Positions 29,829 to 37,104 of a stretch of 37,104 bases of DNA are shown one piece after another. The position numbers and the translations under genes were made by a program. A model generated the notes under the pieces. It ran no database searches and was not told where the DNA came from. It saw only the letters and a list, made by a program, of their open reading frames with translations. The DNA is from an uncultured bacterium. GTDB taxonomy: Bacteria > Cyanobacteriota > Vampirovibrionia > Gastranaerophilales > Gastranaerophilaceae. Location of the stretch: contig ONOE01000017.1 of NCBI GenBank assembly GCA_900319365.1, positions 3,358 through 40,461 of the forward strand, written 5' to 3'. Within the stretch, counting starts at the first letter, position 1, and each line of letters opens with the position of its first letter.

Positions 29829-31307
29829 TTATTCTATCGAAATTCTCCCGTCATCTTTTATGTCAACGGGAGCGCTTGATTTTTGCAAAACATTTTCAAC
29901 ACAAACGCCCGAATCAATTCCGCATTTTTCAACTATTTGTTCGGGCTTTTTCAACATCGTAAAATTATCATTTCCCTGAACGCAATAATCATTTATTGCC
30001 GTAAGATAAAATTTATCGGTTCTGGGGTGGTTTATATCAATCGGGGTATCTTTGCCCGTTTTATCCGTGTAAGTCAAGGATTTGAGATGTCCCGTTTTAT
30101 CAAGAGAATATTTTAAACCTGATGCATAAAATATTCCTGGTTTGTGCGCAGCGCTGTTAAAAGACCTTTCGGCAGCCGATTTGATTGCATCTACAATATC
30201 TTTTTCGCTGTAATTTACTTTATAAAGTTCGTTTTTAAACGGCATAATATCGTTTACCGTACGTTCATCGACTTTTCCCGCTTCAAAATAACCTCGAATA
30301 TTTGCGCTTTGAATCAATGCAATATCCGTATTTAAATCTTTTTTCATACAGTCCGCAATAAAATATCCGTGCGGATTAGGCGAAATCAAAAGATTTTGCG
30401 GCTCGGGCGGAGCAGATTTAATTACGCCGAAAACCTTTTTATTATTAAAAATCTTCTCAAAGACATATTTTAGCGGCATACTTCTTTCAAAATCTTTTGT
30501 GTAGCCGATATTATTTTGGACTTTTTTAATATTTCCGTCTTTGTCAAATTCCAGATTTAAGACCCCGAAAGTTTTTCCGTCTTTGCCTGCCTGAGTAATT
30601 ACAACGGGCTTGCCGTCCAAACCGTAGAACAGATTTTCGCCCTCTTTAACACCTTTTATCAATTCGTGAGAATGCCCGCCAAGAATTACATCAATGCCCG
30701 AGGTATTTTGCGCAATGATTTTGTCAAACATATTGCCAAGATGTGATAACAGAATTATTTTATTTACGCCCTGTTTTCTTAAAGTATCGACTTCTTTTTG
30801 AATGTCATAAACTGTTTCTTGCGCATTATCTACACTTATATCTTTTTGCAGCGGTCCGAGTTTTGTTCGAATAAATAAATCAACGGGTGTTGAACCGATT
30901 ATGCCGTATTTGTTGCCGTTAACTTCTTCTATGACCGAGGATTTTATAACCCCGTACCATGGACTTCCGGGGTTAATTTTAACGTTATTTGCAAGCATAT
31001 TAAATTTTAGCAAAGGTAAAACCTTGCCGGCATCGCCTTGAATATCGTGTTCATGATTTCCGACAGCAGAATCTTTAATCCCGATAAAATTTTCAAACAT
31101 CACGGCAGCTCTATTAATATTAATATCTGTTCCGAGCATAATGTCGCCTGATGATAATTTCAGCACATCACAATTTTTATTTGATGATTTGTAATCAAAA
31201 TCCTGCGAGGCTGTCATGGTTCGTTCCATATTAATGGTTTTCCCGTGATAGTCGTTTATATAAAATATGCTTGTATTTACGTTCCCTGAACCGATAGGAT
31301 TTATCAT
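29829..31307 (-). CDS. UshA-like 5'-nucleotidase/metallophosphoesterase without signal peptide
   Basis: About 492 residues from ATG 31307 (GGCGGAG upstream); a GTG at 31313 is two codons earlier. The N-terminal calcineurin-like domain has INDYHG (17-22), SSGD (52-55), GNHEHD (83-88), LLSHLG and GGHSHE, together a two-metal centre. The C-terminal 5'-nucleotidase domain is seen in SANIRGYFEAG and NDIMPF, with YCVQGNDNFTML near the end. The family hydrolyses nucleotides or UDP-sugars and is normally exported, yet the N-terminus (MINPIGSGNV) is not a signal peptide. It may be cytosolic or secreted another way. A terminator lies beyond its stop. Confidence 0.85.
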   Translation of the reverse strand: MINPIGSGNVNTSIFYINDYHGKTINMERTMTASQDFDYKSSNKNCDVLKLSSGDIMLGTDININRAAVMFENFIGIKDSAVGNHEHDIQGDAGKVLPLLKFNMLANNVKINPGSPWYGVIKSSVIEEVNGNKYGIIGSTPVDLFIRTKLGPLQKDISVDNAQETVYDIQKEVDTLRKQGVNKIILLSHLGNMFDKIIAQNTSGIDVILGGHSHELIKGVKEGENLFYGLDGKPVVITQAGKDGKTFGVLNLEFDKDGNIKKVQNNIGYTKDFERSMPLKYVFEKIFNNKKVFGVIKSAPPEPQNLLISPNPHGYFIADCMKKDLNTDIALIQSANIRGYFEAGKVDERTVNDIMPFKNELYKVNYSEKDIVDAIKSAAERSFNSAAHKPGIFYASGLKYSLDKTGHLKSLTYTDKTGKDTPIDINHPRTDKFYLTAINDYCVQGNDNFTMLKKPEQIVEKCGIDSGVCVENVLQKSSAPVDIKDDGRISIE

Positions 31308-31396
31308 ACACACTCCGCCTTTATATTTATAAAATCACATAATAAAATTTTTGAACCTTTTGAATAAAATAAATTTACAAATATTTAATACAAGGC

Positions 31397-31425
31397 AAAA
31401 AAAATAATACCCTCATCAGGTATTA
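31397..31425 (-). terminator. Terminator after the 117-residue hypothetical gene
   Basis: TAATACC (31405-31411) pairs with GGTATTA (31419-31425), loop 7 bases. On the minus strand it is followed by eight Ts (31404-31397), downstream of the small gene ending at 31463; on the plus strand CTTTTTG also follows. Confidence 0.7.
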
Positions 31426-31462
31426 CTTTTTGTTTTTGTAATCTTTATATTATAACTATTCA

Positions 31463-31783
31463 TTATTCAATATCGAGATTACTTTCGTCGGCTTGAAGCT
31501 GTTTTTTCATGATGTTGTTTACTACAGCATCTACTAATAACTCATAGGATTTTTTATTCTCGATTCCGGGAAATTCTTCCTTGAGTTGGGCTCTGACCAT
31601 CGCTTCCAGCTCACCGTTGTCAGAAAACGTTCCAAGACTATCAACACCGCTGACTTTTTCTAAATAATCAGTTGTGCTTTTGTCTAATTTTGACTTTGCA
31701 GAATATGTTTGCCATCTTGATTCAGGGCTGACAGTTTCTTTTAATTTTTTAACTATCTTTAAATTTTTCAATCTGTCAAACAT
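31463..31783 (-). CDS. Small unrecognised protein
   Basis: About 106 residues from ATG 31783, supported by GGTGGAG 3-7 bases upstream; the open frame extends to 31816. It has a basic N-terminus, then two helical segments (about 38-50 and 60-98; ELEAMVRAQLKEEFPGI, LLVDAVVNNIMKKQL). It is soluble with no signal or known motif. It lies between glyS and the nucleotidase gene on the same strand but has its own terminator. The function is unknown. Confidence 0.6.
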   Translation of the reverse strand: MFDRLKNLKIVKKLKETVSPESRWQTYSAKSKLDKSTTDYLEKVSGVDSLGTFSDNGELEAMVRAQLKEEFPGIENKKSYELLVDAVVNNIMKKQLQADESNLDIE

Positions 31784-31883
31784 GACTCCACCTACTTTCA
31801 CTACTTGTATTATCATTAAGTATGATAAAAATAATAATTGACCTCTTTATTATATTATCTTTACAATTTTTTACAAATAAATC

Positions 31884-33875
31884 CTACAAATTGCCGAAAT
31901 CTGCCAAATAATCATATTTTCCCTTTAATAAACCAAGCAGCGAAATTCTGTTATTCTTAATATTTTCATCTTTATCCATAACAAGAACATCGTTAAAGAA
32001 TTTTTCAACCGCAGGATTTAAGCTGTCTAATTTTTCAAGGTAAGCTTTATAATCTTTTAACGGCTGAACGGCTTTAACCGCTTTGTACAAGTCTTTTTCG
32101 GCATCTTCTACAAAGTATTTTTCGTCAACCTGACCGATTGTTTTATCTTTAATTATACGAATTACCCTGTTTGCATTTTCTAAAAGCTGAGGTTTATTCA
32201 TGCCTGAAACCGTTTCAACTCTTTTTACATAATCCGTAATATCAGCAAGCGGATTGTTAAGTGCGCATGCTTCTAATATGTTTTTATTGTATTTATCTGA
32301 TAAGAATATAATCAATCTTTGAATGAAAAATTCATTGATTTCGTCTGCGCAATCACGTTGAACAGGCAATGCTTTCAAGGCAATTTTTATATATTTGGTT
32401 ATATCCATAACCAATGCCCCGTCAAGAATAGTTCTGATAACACCGAGTGCAGCACGTCTTACACCGAGAGGATCAGATGAACCCGTAGGCTTTTTACCTG
32501 CCGCAAATACTGCGCATACCGTATCAATTTTATCGGCAATTCCGACAACCTGTCCTTCTATGCCTTTTGCTGTTTCACTTTCGGCATTAATCGGGAAGTA
32601 GTGCTCTTTAATGCCCTCACAAACCTTTTCATCTTCGCCCGATACTTTTGCATAATCGGCACCGATAAATCCTTGAAGTTCGGTAAATTCAAATACAAGG
32701 TTCGTTGTCAAATCAGCCTTGCAAAGTTTTGCCGTTCTCAAAATATCTTTATCTTCAACGTTTAAGTCGTGAGCGATAACTTTTGAAAGGTCAATTAATC
32801 TTTGGGTCTTATCATACATTGAGCCCATACCCTTTTGGAAAGTTACGCCTTTTAAAGCTTCAACATAATCTTCCAAAGGCTTTTTGGTATCTTCATTGAA
32901 GAAGAATACCGCATCATCAAGTCTTGCCTTGATTACTCTTACGTTGCCTTCTTTTATGTTTTCAAAATTATGGCCGATATAATTTGTCATTGTAATAAAT
33001 TTATTTATTAATTTGCCGTCTTTATGAAGTGCAAAATATCTCTGGTGAACCGCCATTACCGTTACAACCAATTCTTCTGGCAGTTTCAAAAATTCGGGTG
33101 AAAATTCGCAAACAACAGCAATCGGATATTCAGTGATGAATGTAACTTCTTCAAGCAAATCTTCCGTGTAGTAAGGAACGGCGCCGAGTTTTTCAGCCTC
33201 GTCATGCGCTTTTTTGATAATAATTTGTTTTCTTTCGTTCTGGTCAACAATAACATAATTTTTGCGCATCAATTCGACATAATCTTCAGGCTTTGTGATT
33301 ACGACATCTTTATTCGGCGCAAATCTGTGCCCATGCGAAACATTAGAACTTTCTTTATCAATAATTTTGATTTTAACTTCTTCTCCGTCAAGTATAGATA
33401 CATTCCATTTTATTGGACGGGAAAATTTTTCATCGTTATAACCCCATCTCATAAAGTGGGCACCTTGAAGTTTCATAAATAAAGACGGAACATTTTCTGC
33501 AAGCAAGGTTTTTATATCCTGTCCTTTTATGATAATTTTTGCGTGCAGATAATTATTTTCAACATACAAATCATCGGAAGTTACGCCGTTTTTCTTTGCA
33601 AAGCCTTCCCCTGCTTTAGTCAAATTCCCGTTTTCGTCATAGGCAATCTTTGCAATCGGACCTTTGATAATTTTTTCTTCATCTTTAGTTTTTGAATCTA
33701 ATCCGTAAACCAAAACCGCCAATCTTCTGGGGGTTGCATAAACTTTTATATCATCGAATTTTACTTTGTTTGAAATTAAAAAAGCTTTAAATCCTTGATT
33801 TAACTGACTGATAGCCTGCGGAATAAATTTATAAGGTAATTCTTCGGTTCCGACTTCCAATAAATATGTACTCAT
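31884..33875 (-). CDS. glyS: Glycine--tRNA ligase beta subunit
   Basis: The 663-residue beta subunit of the bacterial alpha2beta2 glycyl-tRNA synthetase binds tRNA-Gly and supports the alpha subunit's aminoacylation. It begins with the family start YLLEVGTEELP, followed by GPIAKIAYD, AVHQRYFAL, then the HD-like and DALR-type C-terminal domain (FFNDVLVMDKDENIKNNRISLL). Length is near the usual 680-700. GAGGACGAGAA precedes the ATG. No glyQ gene is in this window, so it must be elsewhere. A TATAAT about 35 bases upstream on the minus strand (33916-33911) is a candidate -10. Confidence 0.96.
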   Translation of the reverse strand: MSTYLLEVGTEELPYKFIPQAISQLNQGFKAFLISNKVKFDDIKVYATPRRLAVLVYGLDSKTKDEEKIIKGPIAKIAYDENGNLTKAGEGFAKKNGVTSDDLYVENNYLHAKIIIKGQDIKTLLAENVPSLFMKLQGAHFMRWGYNDEKFSRPIKWNVSILDGEEVKIKIIDKESSNVSHGHRFAPNKDVVITKPEDYVELMRKNYVIVDQNERKQIIIKKAHDEAEKLGAVPYYTEDLLEEVTFITEYPIAVVCEFSPEFLKLPEELVVTVMAVHQRYFALHKDGKLINKFITMTNYIGHNFENIKEGNVRVIKARLDDAVFFFNEDTKKPLEDYVEALKGVTFQKGMGSMYDKTQRLIDLSKVIAHDLNVEDKDILRTAKLCKADLTTNLVFEFTELQGFIGADYAKVSGEDEKVCEGIKEHYFPINAESETAKGIEGQVVGIADKIDTVCAVFAAGKKPTGSSDPLGVRRAALGVIRTILDGALVMDITKYIKIALKALPVQRDCADEINEFFIQRLIIFLSDKYNKNILEACALNNPLADITDYVKRVETVSGMNKPQLLENANRVIRIIKDKTIGQVDEKYFVEDAEKDLYKAVKAVQPLKDYKAYLEKLDSLNPAVEKFFNDVLVMDKDENIKNNRISLLGLLKGKYDYLADFGNL

Positions 33876-33960
33876 TTCTCGTCCTCTAATACAATAATAA
33901 CCTTGCTAAGATTATAGTAAAAATAATATTGAAAGTAAAGTTATGAAAGATTTGTGTTTG

Positions 33961-33969
33961 TGATATGAT
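33961..33969 (+). promoter_or_regulatory. Extended -10 promoter of the FeoA-FeoB gene
   Basis: TGA (33961-33963) and TATGAT (33964-33969); a weak TTATGA (33941-33946) lies 17 bases upstream. The leader is about 24 bases with no obvious ribosome site. No Fur-box-like palindrome was recognised by eye. Confidence 0.4.
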
Positions 33970-33999
33970 GTCTTATATATTTTAAGAATTACACGAATT

Positions 34000-36369
34000 A
34001 TGAAAAAGACTAAAGATACAACACTTGACAGTTTAAAAGTCGGGGAAGATGCGATAGTTACGGCTATCAAATGCGAGGACCCCGCTTTAAGAAAGCATAT
34101 TCTTGACATGGGTTTAACACCCAATGTCGAAGTTACTTTAGTAAAAACAGCCCCGATGGGCGACCCCTTAGAAATCCGACTCAGAGGATATGAATTAACC
34201 ATAAGAAAATCTGATGCTCAAAATATTATTATTGCAGATATCCACGATACAGATATTTTGCCCAGAGCAAACAAGCAGTTTAAGGATATCGAGCATTCTC
34301 AAATCGGTGAAACCAAAAACTATCCGACAAGAAAATTAAAGAATTTTAATAAAAAAACTGTATTAAAACTTGCTCTTGCGGGAAACCAGAACAGCGGCAA
34401 GACGACCTTATTCAATAAATTAACAGGTTCAAATCAGCATGTAGGGAATTTCCCCGGAGTAACGGTTGACCGAACAGACGGAGTTATAAAAGGTCATAAA
34501 AACGTTACGATTACGGATTTGCCCGGGATTTATTCGCTTTCGCCGTACAGCAATGAAGAAGTTGTTACAAGAAATTTTATTTTAAGCGAAATGCCTGACG
34601 GTATCATAAATATTATTGATGCAACAAATATCGAAAGAAATCTTTTTCTTACTATGCAGTTAATTGAACTTGATATCCCTATGGTAATTGCTCTTAATAT
34701 GATGGACGAAGTAGAAGAAGCAGGCGGCTCAATTGATGTAAACGGACTTGAAGCAACGCTCGGAGTTCCAGTAATTCCTATTTCTGCATCAAAGAAGCAG
34801 GGTATAGATGAACTTGTAGAACATATTATAAACGTTGCTCAATACAATGAACACCCGGGACGATTGGATTTTTGCAACCCGAATATTGAAGATGAAAAAA
34901 GTGTTCACAAATGCATTCACTCAATCATTCCGTTAATTGAAGATAATGCAAAATCCGCAAATATTCCGTTGCGATTTGCCGCAACAAAAATAACAGAGGG
35001 CGACCATTTAATAATTGATGCGCTTAACCTTGATAAAAGCGACGAAAAAACCATCAAACAAATCATTAACGATATGGAAAAAGATATGGGAATGGACAGG
35101 CAGGCAGCGCTTGCGAATGCCAGATTTTCGTTTATCGAAAGGTTATGCAACAATTTTGTTCAAAAAAATGAAGAATCTCCCGCTGGAAAATTTTCTCTGA
35201 AACTGGATAAAATTTTGACGGGTAAATACACGGCATTTATCGCATTCTTTTTAATAATGGGACTGATATTTTATTTGACGTTCGGACCTGTCGGAGATTT
35301 CTTATCCGATTTAATGGGCGATATAATCGATTACATTACAAATGTTGTTGACGTCGGATTAACACATTACGGATTGAATAAAGTTGTCCATTCATTGATT
35401 ATAGACGGTGTATTTGCAGGGGTTGGAAGCGTTTTAAGCTTTTTGCCAATAATCGTAGTTTTGTTTTTCTTCTTATCGATACTTGAAGATACTGGCTATA
35501 TGGCAAGAGTAGCGTTTGTAATGGATAAAATTTTGAGAAAAATCGGGTTGTCGGGAAGAAGTTTTGTTCCGATGTTGATTGGTTTCGGGTGCTCCGTACC
35601 CGCAATTATGGCAACAAGAACTCTGCCTTCAGAACGTGATCGTAAAATGACGATATTTTTAACTCCTTTTATGAGCTGTTCTGCAAAATTGCCTATTTAT
35701 GTATTATTTACGGTAGCATTTTTCAAACGCAATCAGCTTGAAGTAATAGTCGGATTGTATTTAATCGGGATAATTGTAGGGATAATCTTTGCGTTTATTT
35801 TGAAACTTTTTGTATTCAAAGGCGAACCCGTGCCGTTTGTTATGGAACTTCCGAACTACAGATTCCCGAGTGCCGCAAACGTATGGCGTTTGATAGTTTC
35901 CCGTTCAAAAGACTTTATAACAAAAGCATTTACGATAATTTTCTGGGCAACAATCATAGTTTGGTTCTTGGGCAATTTTGATATCAGATTGAACCTAGTA
36001 ACAAACCCTGCAAACAGTATGCTTGCAATGCTCGGAAGTTTTATTGTTCCGTTATTTAAACCATTGGGAATTACGGACTGGCGTATAACGACGGCATTTT
36101 TGACGGGATTTATGGCAAAAGAAAGCGTAGTCAGCACGCTTACAATATTGCTCGGCGATGTAAGCAAATTACCCGCAGTATTTACTCAATTGACGGCGTT
36201 TGTATTTTTGGTATTTTCACTTTTATACACACCGTGCGTTGCGGCTATTGCAATGGTAAAAAGAGAACTCGGCAAAGGGTATGCAATGCTTGTTGTACTT
36301 ACTCAATGTACAATTGCATGGATTGTAGCGTTCCTCGTTTACCAAATAGGAAAATGTTTAGGTTCTTAA
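34000..36369 (+). CDS. feoB: Ferrous iron transporter FeoB with fused N-terminal FeoA domain
   Basis: The 789-residue protein has a FeoA SH3-like domain (about 8-80; LRKHILDMGLTPNVEV), then a linker and the G-protein domain (from about 120: G1 GNQNSGKT 128-135, G3 DLPG 173-176, G4 NMMD 233-236, G5 SAS 262-264). A helical GDI region follows, then about 8-11 membrane helices with the two Gate motifs (FGCSVPAIMATRTL and TPCVAAIAMVKRELG). It imports Fe2+ across the inner membrane, energised by nucleotide hydrolysis. Fusion of FeoA to FeoB makes regulation intramolecular. The 3' end overlaps the convergent metal-sensor gene by 4 bases. Confidence 0.96.
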   Translation: MKKTKDTTLDSLKVGEDAIVTAIKCEDPALRKHILDMGLTPNVEVTLVKTAPMGDPLEIRLRGYELTIRKSDAQNIIIADIHDTDILPRANKQFKDIEHSQIGETKNYPTRKLKNFNKKTVLKLALAGNQNSGKTTLFNKLTGSNQHVGNFPGVTVDRTDGVIKGHKNVTITDLPGIYSLSPYSNEEVVTRNFILSEMPDGIINIIDATNIERNLFLTMQLIELDIPMVIALNMMDEVEEAGGSIDVNGLEATLGVPVIPISASKKQGIDELVEHIINVAQYNEHPGRLDFCNPNIEDEKSVHKCIHSIIPLIEDNAKSANIPLRFAATKITEGDHLIIDALNLDKSDEKTIKQIINDMEKDMGMDRQAALANARFSFIERLCNNFVQKNEESPAGKFSLKLDKILTGKYTAFIAFFLIMGLIFYLTFGPVGDFLSDLMGDIIDYITNVVDVGLTHYGLNKVVHSLIIDGVFAGVGSVLSFLPIIVVLFFFLSILEDTGYMARVAFVMDKILRKIGLSGRSFVPMLIGFGCSVPAIMATRTLPSERDRKMTIFLTPFMSCSAKLPIYVLFTVAFFKRNQLEVIVGLYLIGIIVGIIFAFILKLFVFKGEPVPFVMELPNYRFPSAANVWRLIVSRSKDFITKAFTIIFWATIIVWFLGNFDIRLNLVTNPANSMLAMLGSFIVPLFKPLGITDWRITTAFLTGFMAKESVVSTLTILLGDVSKLPAVFTQLTAFVFLVFSLLYTPCVAAIAMVKRELGKGYAMLVVLTQCTIAWIVAFLVYQIGKCLGS

Positions 36370-36665
36370 TTTTGTAATTTATCCAAAAGATTTTTAATTT
36401 CGTTAATTTTTTCTTTTGCGGCTTCCGGGTCGGAAAACGAGCTTTTAACACATTCTTCAAGATGTGTTTTTAAAATATTAGTTTCAATATGCTTGATTGC
36501 AGATTGAACCGCTTTGAGCTGAATAATAATATCAGGACAATAGCGACGTTCTTCAATCATTTTTTTTATGCCCTCAAGCTGTCCGATAGCCCTGTTCAAA
36601 CGTGGAATTTCATGTTTGTGACTCGGATGTTGAGAATGATTATGAGTTTTATTATCTGATTCCAT
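36366..36665 (-). CDS. CsoR/RcnR/InrS-family metal-sensing repressor
   Basis: About 99 residues from ATG 36665 (a GTG at 36680 is five codons upstream). The all-helical DUF156 fold has RLNRAIGQLEGIKKMIEE and RYCPDIIIQLKAV. Metal ligand positions C43, H68 and C72 match the Cys-His-Cys core, and a His-rich N-terminus (HNHSQHPSHKH) may add a fourth ligand as in the cyanobacterial nickel sensor InrS (H-C-H-C) rather than the copper sensor CsoR. It represses a metal efflux or uptake gene until metal binds. It is convergent with and overlapping feoB. TATAAT ends 7 bases before ATG, so the mRNA may be leaderless. Confidence 0.88.
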   Translation of the reverse strand: MESDNKTHNHSQHPSHKHEIPRLNRAIGQLEGIKKMIEERRYCPDIIIQLKAVQSAIKHIETNILKTHLEECVKSSFSDPEAAKEKINEIKNLLDKLQN

Positions 36666-36671
36666 AATTTT

Positions 36672-36711
36672 ATTATACACAAAAAAGGAACAGTCAATGC
36701 CGTTCCTTTTT
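36672..36711 (-). promoter_or_regulatory. Sensor-gene promoter with an adjoining terminator-type hairpin
   Basis: On the minus strand TATAAT (36677-36672) is followed after 6 bases by ATG 36665. Immediately upstream a 10-bp perfect stem, 36682-36691 with 36702-36711 (AAAAAGGAAC/GTTCCTTTTT), with T-runs on both strands, could end transcripts arriving from either side. It also covers the -35 position, so it could double as an operator. Confidence 0.5.
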
Positions 36712-36772
36712 AATGTTGTATTAAATTAAGTAACTATATACAAAAATACAGTAAATTTTTGCAAATCATGAC

Positions 36773-36809
36773 ATTGCTAGGAGCCAAGAGGACTTGGCGA
36801 CGTGGCAAT
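36773..36809. repeat. Interspersed palindromic repeat (REP-like)
   Basis: Outer arms ATTGC (36773-36777) and GCAAT (36805-36809); inner arms GCCAAG (36783-36788) and CTTGGC (36793-36798) around AGGA. The phrase GACGTGGCAATCC resembles a palindromic intergenic repeat that I recall from many genomes (CATTGC ... GACGTGGCAATCC). Confidence 0.6.
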
Positions 36810-36910
36810 CCGGCCTTTGAAATCAATACCGAATAAAAGTAAGTATTTTATTGTTATTGTCTTACGCAGACGGCGAGCCGAGCAGAGGCAGACACGAAGT
36901 GTCAGACCGA

Positions 36911-36942
36911 CAATTAGTAAAAATGAATATTTTTACTAATTG
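36911..36942. repeat. Perfect 14-bp inverted repeat
   Basis: CAATTAGTAAAAAT (36911-36924) and ATTTTTACTAATTG (36929-36942) around GAAT. It would fold as a stable hairpin on either strand. No T-run follows. Confidence 0.7.
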
Positions 36943-37039
36943 GAGGCGTTGCCGTTTAATGCGAGGCGATAACTTTTTAAAAAGTTTCACAAAAGTCCCC
37001 GCACACAAAATTCTCTTATAACTTCTAAGCTCAATTTTG

Positions 37040-37085
37040 AAAACGGTCAAACTCACTATCGTTCAAACAATGACCGTTTTTGTTG
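37040..37085 (+). terminator. Intrinsic terminator at the window end
   Basis: AAAACGGTCA (37040-37049) pairs perfectly with TGACCGTTTT (37071-37080), loop 21 bases, then TTGTT. The transcript it ends is not visible as a protein gene, which suits a small RNA from this gene-free stretch or a gene outside the window. Confidence 0.6.
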
Positions 37086-37104
37086 TTATTTCGCTAACAA
37101 GTTA

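Larger units (their letters stand above)
36712..37104. other. Gene-free stretch rich in palindromes
   Basis: No convincing ORF is present on either strand. The stretch holds, in order, an interspersed palindromic repeat (36773-36809), a GACAC/GTGTC hairpin (36891-36903), a 14-bp inverted repeat (36911-36942), a 16-base perfect palindrome AACTTTTT/AAAAAGTT (36971-36986) and a terminator (37040-37081). Base composition from about 36870 to 36960 is more GC-rich than elsewhere. A non-coding RNA gene or a decayed repeat cluster is possible. No tRNA was recognised. Confidence 0.5.

Noticed and set aside
33912-34202. A 96-residue minus-strand ORF over the start of feoB
   Set aside because: It lies antisense to the strongly conserved FeoA domain, has no ribosome site or recognisable motif, and mirrors feoB codon structure.
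36712-37104. Small protein gene at the right end
   Set aside because: The only sizeable frame (about 64 codons, minus strand near 36862-37056) crosses strong palindromes, has no ribosome site and no protein-like composition.

Overview
The window is AT-rich, gene-dense, and most likely chromosomal DNA of an uncultured gut bacterium of the Melainabacteria/Vampirovibrionia (Candidatus Gastranaerophilales-like), the non-photosynthetic sisters of Cyanobacteria. This is an inference from recalled family resemblance, not from a search. It rests on low GC with strong use of AAA/GAA/ATT codons, a pseudopilin with the 'CAKLLEMDGW...DYPY' type of C-terminus, membrane proteins carrying an N-terminal 'NFTG' motif, and a CsoR/InrS-type sensor beside a FeoA-FeoB fusion. 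No phage, transposase, plasmid gene, rRNA, tRNA or CRISPR array was recognised.

Layout. 1-265: non-coding, with a 123-base-spaced direct repeat and hairpins. 266-2585 (-): two overlapping exported helical proteins that look like paralogues. 2739-5410: three TPR-type proteins. 5561-6511 (-): two unrecognised small proteins. 6665-7648 (+): a zinc medium-chain dehydrogenase. 7900-10680 (+): aroQ, lemA and a DUF2207 membrane protein in tight series. 10755-13117 (-): two coupled membrane proteins of unknown role. 13344-13880 (-): a membrane-anchored thioredoxin. 14125-16842 (+): an alternative sigma-70 factor, then a single-pass LysM protein with internal duplications. 16931-17368 (-): an exported Lys/Ala 11-mer-repeat protein. 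17556-20049 (+): prs and a YuiF-type antiporter. 20066-20731 (-): a pseudopilin. 20863-21791 (+): a small XRE regulator and deoC. 21871-23771 (-): a YihY/BrkB protein and an NrnA-type DHH phosphoesterase, divergent from a DciA-like gene. 24148-25459 (-): an RDAC-like small protein, then a CcdA/thioredoxin pair. 25562-27772 (-): an orphan solute-binding protein and a dehydrogenase. 27920-29764 (+): a DXS-like thiamine-diphosphate enzyme with a Sec signal peptide. 29829-33875 (-): a 5'-nucleotidase-like protein, a small hypothetical and glyS. 34000-36665: feoAB and a convergent CsoR/InrS-type repressor. 36712-37104: no gene, several strong palindromes and a terminator.

Two system-level themes stand out. 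First, many promoters carry an extended -10 element (TGn followed by TAnnAT). In about six genes that element ends only 6-7 bases before the ATG with no usable Shine-Dalgarno, which suggests leaderless mRNAs. Second, much of the coding capacity is envelope-related: exported helical proteins, a LysM tether, LemA/DUF2207, CcdA with two extracytoplasmic thioredoxins, a pseudopilin and the exported DXS-like enzyme. The DXS-like enzyme is the most surprising single gene. The sigma factor and the LysM gene share a 12-base promoter core, so they may form a small regulon.
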